Source: Atrichornis clamosus | Lineage: Eukaryota; Chordata; Aves; Passeriformes; Menuridae | DNA: 64,000 nt | Assembly: GCA_013400975.1 (NCBI GenBank) | Contig: WBMZ01000197.1 | Location: 62,001 to 126,000, forward strand | Direction: 5' to 3' | Shown: one piece after another, positions 60,801-64,000 of the stretch | How positions within the stretch are numbered: the stretch's first letter is position 1 | How the letters are laid out: every line of letters begins with the position of its first letter | The notes under the pieces: model-generated | Database searches by the model: none | What the model saw: only the letters and a program-made list of their open reading frames with translations | Told to the model about the DNA's origin: nothing | Translations under genes and position numbers: made by a program

Positions 60801-62899
60801 TCTGTTAATGAAGACATTTCAAAGTATAGGCAGAAAAGACTGCTTAATTCTTAAAAACACCCACAAGACTTTAACAATGCAAAGTAATTTTTTTTTATTC
60901 TAAAACTCATTCACCTGTAGTAACTGTAACATTAAGTTCAACATAAATAGTACATGCTTTTTTCTTTCTTTATGCTATTTTTTGTGTTACGAAATTAATT
61001 TTAAAAATTCAACAAACCGTAACTCCCCTCACAAATACTGTAATCTAACAACATGAAACGTTTTCCTGGAATAAGAGTAATGTACCCCAAATTAGAAAAT
61101 TACAGCAAGTCTTCAAGGGAAGAAATACTAAAAGTTATTAGCCCAGATTTCTGCAGCTTACAAAATCAGAAAATGTGCTTTTGTAACCACCACAGGGGAG
61201 CTAACAAACCAAACATCAGGAATAATGCAGTTCTCTGCAAGCATCCACACAATACTGTCACCTACAATGGTTTAGAAAACTTTGAATGAGTACCATTTAA
61301 GGACACTAAACATGGAGACTAAACCTCATTCTAAACATATGAAGCTCACGGTCTCCTGAAAGTCAAACCCAGTCACTATGGAACTATCCGTAAAGACAGG
61401 CTGTTTCCAACTGAAGGGTGGGATGGAAGTTTAGCACACAATTTTCACTGCAGCAGTTTGCCAGGCAAGTTCTCTCACTTTGGCCGTGCAGCCAAGCCCA
61501 GCCAAGCAGCCAAAGGTGAGGGCCAGGACCGACCTCTAGTGGAAGAATTCCCTGCCCAAGAATGCAGGTCCTACCTCTTAGTTTATACTGCTCCCCGCTG
61601 GCAGCATTGACTGTGAAGGTGTGAGAGTCTTCATCACTGGGTGAAATGACAGCTCCAGCCAGCTGCAGGGTACCTCTGGGCTTCAGATGTCTGGACTGCT
61701 CATTCACAAAGTACTCCAGCAGGCCAGCATCATTGTTTAACACAAAAAACCTGCAATGACAGCAAAGCAAATGCACTAAATAAAACCAGCTCCTTTTCCT
61801 TCTTTTTTGTGCAGGTGGTGGTACTGGGAGAAGTCAATACTTTCATTACAAGTTGGCACAGATGGGATTGGGACTAAAAGACTTGAGTCAGGACAACTCC
61901 AAACATATGAATTATGTCACCAAGAAGGCACAAAAATTAATTTCTTGGCATTTTTTTTCTCACCGAGCAGGGATTGCACAAAAGAACAACATGTCCACAG
62001 AATAGTGCCATTGCAAGATTTTGGGAATCAAAAATGGTATCCTGAATCACTGAGGCTTAATACATCCTTAAACTACATACAGTAAAACAACCCAGATACA
62101 AAACAGTTGAGATGCAAAACCATGAAACGGAAGCATTTCCAGATTTAAAAAAACAATAATAAATAAATAAAAAAGAAGAAGTGGACATTATGCTTCAACT
62201 ATTCACTTGAGTTTAATGATGGGTATATTGACAGGAGTCAGTGCATGCCAGGAGCAGCACAGGCAGCACACTGTGGTACATGAAGGACTTGTCTCTCCAA
62301 CATCAATTTGGTTGCACTGTGCTGCTTCAGGAACAGCATCAAACAGGAAATCTGACCAGAGAATTTCACCCGACACAGAAAACCAAGTTATTCCAGGGGA
62401 CACAGACTTCCTGTGGAACTACAGGGAAAAGACAGTTTGAGTTTGAATTCACAGTAATGAAGTCTTAATTATTCTTTTTAAATGATGGCATTATTTGGCA
62501 TAAAGATGAAGACTCAGCAGAAAACACAAAGACAATATTTTTTAATGAAAAAGGAGAAAAAACCCTTATGCTTTTTAAACATATATAGTTAATAGCCACC
62601 AAATGACTCAACTGCTTTATATTTCCTATGCCTTTTTTATATTCATGCCTTAAAAGAAATATTATTTATCTACACATTAGCTTAATCTATATTGAGAAAA
62701 GCATAAGATTCTTGCATAAAGTTTGCCTACTAGAAAACGAGAAATTTAAGTATTATTAAAAAAATCTGAAACATGTTCATTTAGATGCTGCAAAGACCAA
62801 CATTAATAAAAAGCACCATAAAGGACTTACCGATATTGCCAACCAGTGACAAGATTGGTGTATTTCATTAAGTAGCCATAAATATTTTCCATGTGATCA
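39785..62899 (-). CDS. OSBPL11: Oxysterol-binding protein-related protein 11, exons 2-13 (5' end outside window)
   Basis: Twelve exons in transcript order are 62899-62831, 61750-61575, 60776-60697, 59680-59498, 55770-55569, 51423-51278, 49543-49403, 47458-46960, 45590-45404, 42190-42008, 41371-41218 and 39862-39785. They join in frame to give 699 residues; human ORP11 is about 747, so roughly 48 residues come from an exon beyond 64000. The PH domain (exons 2-4) starts [16 protein letters not shown] linker with SRSFSLAS and RRPSQNA follows, then a helical region ([15 protein letters not shown]) and the lipid-binding ORD from [12 protein letters not shown] with the family signature [10 protein letters not shown] (47066-47095). 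ORP11 acts with ORP9 at ER-Golgi and endosomal contacts, exchanging phosphatidylserine and PI4P. Near identity to ORP11 in the PH and helical parts separates it from ORP10. Confidence 0.96.
39863..41217 (-). other. OSBPL11: OSBPL11 intron 12
   Basis: A 1.4 kb AT-rich intron between exons 12 and 13. I see no gene, repeat family or RNA gene in it. Confidence 0.7.
41218..41371 (-). CDS. OSBPL11: OSBPL11 exon 12: charged helix near the C-terminus
   Basis: This exon encodes [20 protein letters not shown], then [17 protein letters not shown], a long charged helix typical of ORP C-termini, ending WCTKYFLKD. The donor is gtaagt. Confidence 0.95.
41778..41791. repeat. A14 homopolymer
   Basis: Fourteen A within OSBPL11 intron 11 (41372-42007). 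Nothing else is seen in that intron. Confidence 0.9.
42008..42190 (-). CDS. OSBPL11: OSBPL11 exon 11: ORD C-terminal part
   Basis: This exon encodes [20 protein letters not shown], then [19 protein letters not shown] and KKR-like [15 protein letters not shown]. It matches the strands that close the ORD barrel. The acceptor is cctag and the donor gtagag. Confidence 0.95.
42191..45403 (-). other. OSBPL11: OSBPL11 intron 10
   Basis: A 3.2 kb intron between exons 10 and 11, AT-rich in most of its length, with no recognisable gene or mobile element. Confidence 0.7.
45404..45590 (-). CDS. OSBPL11: OSBPL11 exon 10: ORD core
   Basis: This exon encodes [39 protein letters not shown] and [11 protein letters not shown], core strands of the lipid-binding barrel that are nearly identical to human ORP11. 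The acceptor is cacacag and the donor gtgaga, phases 1 and 2. Confidence 0.96.
45591..46959 (-). other. OSBPL11: OSBPL11 intron 9
   Basis: A 1.4 kb intron between exons 9 and 10. No gene or repeat is recognised. Confidence 0.7.
46960..47458 (-). CDS. OSBPL11: OSBPL11 exon 9: ORD start and ORP signature
   Basis: The largest coding exon (499 bases) opens [20 protein letters not shown], continues through [16 protein letters not shown], and carries the family signature [10 protein letters not shown], whose histidine pair contacts the PI4P headgroup. Between MPKS and YYTVKF is a variable Ser/Pro-rich insert of about 30 residues that differs from human ORP11. It ends MVGEG at gtaagt, phase 1. Confidence 0.97.
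47459..49402 (-). other. OSBPL11: OSBPL11 intron 8 with a strand-biased tract
   Basis: A 1.9 kb intron. From about 48930 to 49245 the plus strand is strongly purine-rich, so the transcript is pyrimidine-rich over about 315 bases just downstream of exon 8. Hydrophobic frames on the minus strand there arise from this composition and are not called. Confidence 0.65.
49403..49543 (-). CDS. OSBPL11: OSBPL11 exon 8: acidic linker before the ORD
   Basis: This exon encodes 47 residues, [20 protein letters not shown], then [20 protein letters not shown] and LGMDLTR. An acidic stretch leads into the ORD lid helix. The acceptor is ttccag and the donor gtaagt, phase 0 on both sides. Confidence 0.95.
49544..51277 (-). 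other. OSBPL11: OSBPL11 intron 7
   Basis: A 1.7 kb intron. It contains a 22-bp tandem duplication at 50746-50789. No gene is recognised. Confidence 0.7.
50746..50789. repeat. 22-bp tandem duplication
   Basis: Two adjacent 22-bp copies (50746-50767 and 50768-50789) share ataatgatacagactgta and differ at one position (gctg versus actg). It is a recent duplication in OSBPL11 intron 7. Confidence 0.9.
51278..51423 (-). CDS. OSBPL11: OSBPL11 exon 7: linker
   Basis: This exon encodes [20 protein letters not shown], then a divergent stretch ending CQLTR. It matches the ORP11 linker ([20 protein letters not shown] in human). The donor is gtaagg, phase 0. Confidence 0.94.
51424..55568 (-). other. 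OSBPL11: OSBPL11 intron 6
   Basis: A 4.1 kb AT-rich intron. It holds an A-tailed fragment with its own AATAAA at 51866-51938. No coding sequence is recognised. Confidence 0.7.
51866..51938 (+). mobile_element. Possible very short A-tailed retroposed fragment
   Basis: An AATAAA hexamer (51896-51901) is followed 11 bases later by an A19 run (51913-51931), the arrangement left by reverse transcription of a polyadenylated RNA. The direct repeat AGCTGCAG occurs at 51866-51873 and again at 51931-51938, right after the A run, and could be a target-site duplication. The insert would be only about 57 bases, so the source RNA cannot be identified. Chance is a real alternative. Confidence 0.35.
55569..55770 (-). 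CDS. OSBPL11: OSBPL11 exon 6: helical region used in ORP9/ORP11 pairing
   Basis: This exon encodes [20 protein letters not shown] through [20 protein letters not shown] and [19 protein letters not shown]. The helical segment between the PH domain and ORD is the part reported to mediate ORP9-ORP11 dimerisation. It is nearly identical to human ORP11. The acceptor is tgacag and the donor gtgggt. Confidence 0.95.
55771..59497 (-). other. OSBPL11: OSBPL11 intron 5
   Basis: A 3.7 kb intron. A short tandem duplication with a unit of about 19 bp (tttaatagtagaaaa) is at 57954-57990. A 198-codon plus-strand frame (56182-56778) is not recognisable. The donor of this intron, gtttgt, is weak. Confidence 0.7.
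57954..57990. repeat. 18-19 bp tandem duplication
   Basis: Two adjacent copies of tttaatagtagaaaa plus a few bases, in OSBPL11 intron 5. Confidence 0.8.
59498..59680 (-). CDS. OSBPL11: OSBPL11 exon 5: Ser-rich linker after the PH domain
   Basis: This exon encodes [20 protein letters not shown], then [20 protein letters not shown] and ending [17 protein letters not shown] and RRPSQN look like basophilic kinase or 14-3-3 sites. The segment after VGHH differs from the human sequence. The acceptor is cactag and the donor gtttgt, which is unusually weak. Confidence 0.94.
59681..60696 (-). other. OSBPL11: OSBPL11 intron 4
   Basis: A 1.0 kb AT-rich intron with nothing recognisable beyond short A runs. 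Confidence 0.7.
60697..60776 (-). CDS. OSBPL11: OSBPL11 exon 4: C-terminal helix of the PH domain
   Basis: This exon encodes [20 protein letters not shown] then TEAIGK, the C-terminal helix that closes a PH domain, with the invariant tryptophan. It is identical to the human protein over this stretch as I recall it. The acceptor is attag and the donor gtagga. Confidence 0.95.
60777..61574 (-). other. OSBPL11: OSBPL11 intron 3
   Basis: A 0.8 kb AT-rich intron with no recognisable feature. Confidence 0.7.
61575..61750 (-). CDS. OSBPL11: OSBPL11 exon 3: PH domain core
   Basis: This exon encodes [20 protein letters not shown], then [20 protein letters not shown] and [16 protein letters not shown], the strands of the PH domain. 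The acceptor is ttgcag and the donor gtagga. Confidence 0.96.
61751..62830 (-). other. OSBPL11: OSBPL11 intron 2
   Basis: A 1.1 kb intron. An A-rich simple repeat (aataataaataaataaaa) lies at about 62145-62180. No gene is recognised. Confidence 0.7.
62145..62180. repeat. A-rich simple repeat
   Basis: A run of A with regularly spaced T (AAT/AAAT units) in OSBPL11 intron 2. Confidence 0.8.
62831..62899 (-). CDS. OSBPL11: OSBPL11 exon 2: start of the PH domain
   Basis: This exon encodes [20 protein letters not shown] then QYR. It begins with one base completing a serine codon from exon 1 (phase 2). The acceptor is tgatag and the donor gtaagt. No upstream coding exon is visible between here and 64000. 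Confidence 0.96.
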
Positions 62900-64000
62900 C
62901 TATCAAAGAAGAGAGAAAAGCAATCAGACAATACCAAACACATTTTAGATCTTTCCAGCTTCTGATCATCTTTACTGATTCTCAGAAGATGAATTTTCAT
63001 CTTCATTTTTAGAATGGCACTATCAATGTAATAAAGCTACACTTCAAAAGATTTTCCAGCCTTGTTTCTAATATAGTTTCTTAAGACAGTTTAACCTTAC
63101 TGAATTCCAAATAATTTCAACCATAATAACTTCACTAATTCAACTGGCAGTTCTGGACACATTTTTACAAGTTTCAGGTAATTAAAGACTTAGTATCCAT
63201 GCTGCTTCTGGTTCCTGCTCTCTCTTCAAAACAAGCTGTGTAGTTTTGGACTCCTGAACAAACTTAGCTGTCACTAACTTATTAACAGAACCGTGATCCC
63301 AGTCACCAACCAAAGCAATCTGTAGGTACTCCTACATCAGCATGGTGTTATTATTCCTTCCTGTCCAGCACCCTTCCCCCTACACAGTCATGCTCCTGAA
63401 CAGATGTTCTACAGAACACAACATGCAGGTGCAGGTCACATCAACTTTTTCTGAAATCAAAAGCAGGAGCCAAAACATCTCCTCCTCTGGCCTGGCAGGA
63501 AAATCCAGTAGTTTCTCCTTCAAAGATTCAGCTTGCAACATGCACCAAAAATGAGAATCTATCAAAAGCATTTGGCATGGGGACCTAATATCACTAGAGA
63601 CCAGATACACTTCCACTTCTGAAAATCAATTGCCCTAAACAAGAACTACAAGTACTATGGCTACAAATTAGTCACTTGAGGACCATAGTTTAAAGACCCA
63701 TTTTAAGCTGTACATTCCCATAAATCTAGAAATGCCACCTCAATGCCCTCCCCTCTTACAGTAGGGCATAATCTATATCGAAGAACACACTCTCAAAGGA
63801 CAACTGAGGTCCAGCATGAGAAAAAAGTTCCTACTATTCCTACTGAAACAATGATCCAAATATCAGACACTATGTGCTTTTTTTGAAGAAATTCATGTTT
63901 ACTTCATCTCATTTAGATTTTAAATTAAAATTTCTGTAGCTCATAGTGTGTTGAAGATTAAATGAAATTATTCATTGTCCACTGGAGCAGCAGCAGACTG
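62900..64000 (-). other. OSBPL11: Part of OSBPL11 intron 1
   Basis: AT-rich sequence with no CpG-rich promoter and no frame matching the Ser/Gly-rich ORP11 N-terminus, so exon 1 and the promoter lie to the right of the window. Confidence 0.65.

Noticed and set aside
1..64000. CR1 LINEs, endogenous retroviruses and CRISPR-like arrays
   Set aside because: I saw no reverse transcriptase or capsid-like frames, no CR1-type 3' end repeats and no regularly spaced direct repeats. Old decayed copies could be present but cannot be supported by eye.

Overview
The window is vertebrate genomic DNA, most likely from a bird or another sauropsid. Coding sequence is split into short exons with GT-AG introns of 0.1-19 kb, interspersed repeats are sparse, and there are no operons or bacterial signals. 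Two protein-coding genes are supported, lying tail to tail.

Left half, plus strand (3568-34709): a complete seven-exon gene for a type II TGF-beta receptor serine/threonine kinase. Joining the exons at GT-AG sites gives a 565-residue protein with no internal stop. It has a signal peptide, a 12-cysteine ligand-binding domain, one membrane segment and a kinase domain with all catalytic motifs. It resembles TGFBR2 throughout, but the ectodomain, juxtamembrane linker and C-terminal tail differ enough that it looks like a separate paralogue (called TGFBR2L here, a descriptive symbol). Intron 1 is 18.7 kb and contains only possible regulatory DNA and simple repeats.

Right half, minus strand (39785-62899, continuing past the right edge): OSBPL11, encoding oxysterol-binding protein-related protein 11, a lipid-transfer protein. 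Twelve exons are present, covering the PH domain through to the stop codon. The first coding exon lies beyond position 64000.

The two stop codons are about 5.1 kb apart, and that interval holds the two 3' UTRs. The pairing is informative. In human, TGFBR2 and OSBPL10 are near neighbours in the same tail-to-tail arrangement on 3p, while OSBPL11 on 3q21 has no such neighbour. This window therefore looks like the second copy of an ancient duplicated block, with the receptor copy still intact. The receptor is the most interesting object here: its kinase is conserved, but several residues of the expected TGF-beta contact surface are changed.

The two proteins are not known to share a pathway; their adjacency looks historical. 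Positions 1-3300 and the introns hold no recognisable genes, only microsatellites, small tandem duplications, homopolymer tracts and a few candidate regulatory motifs.
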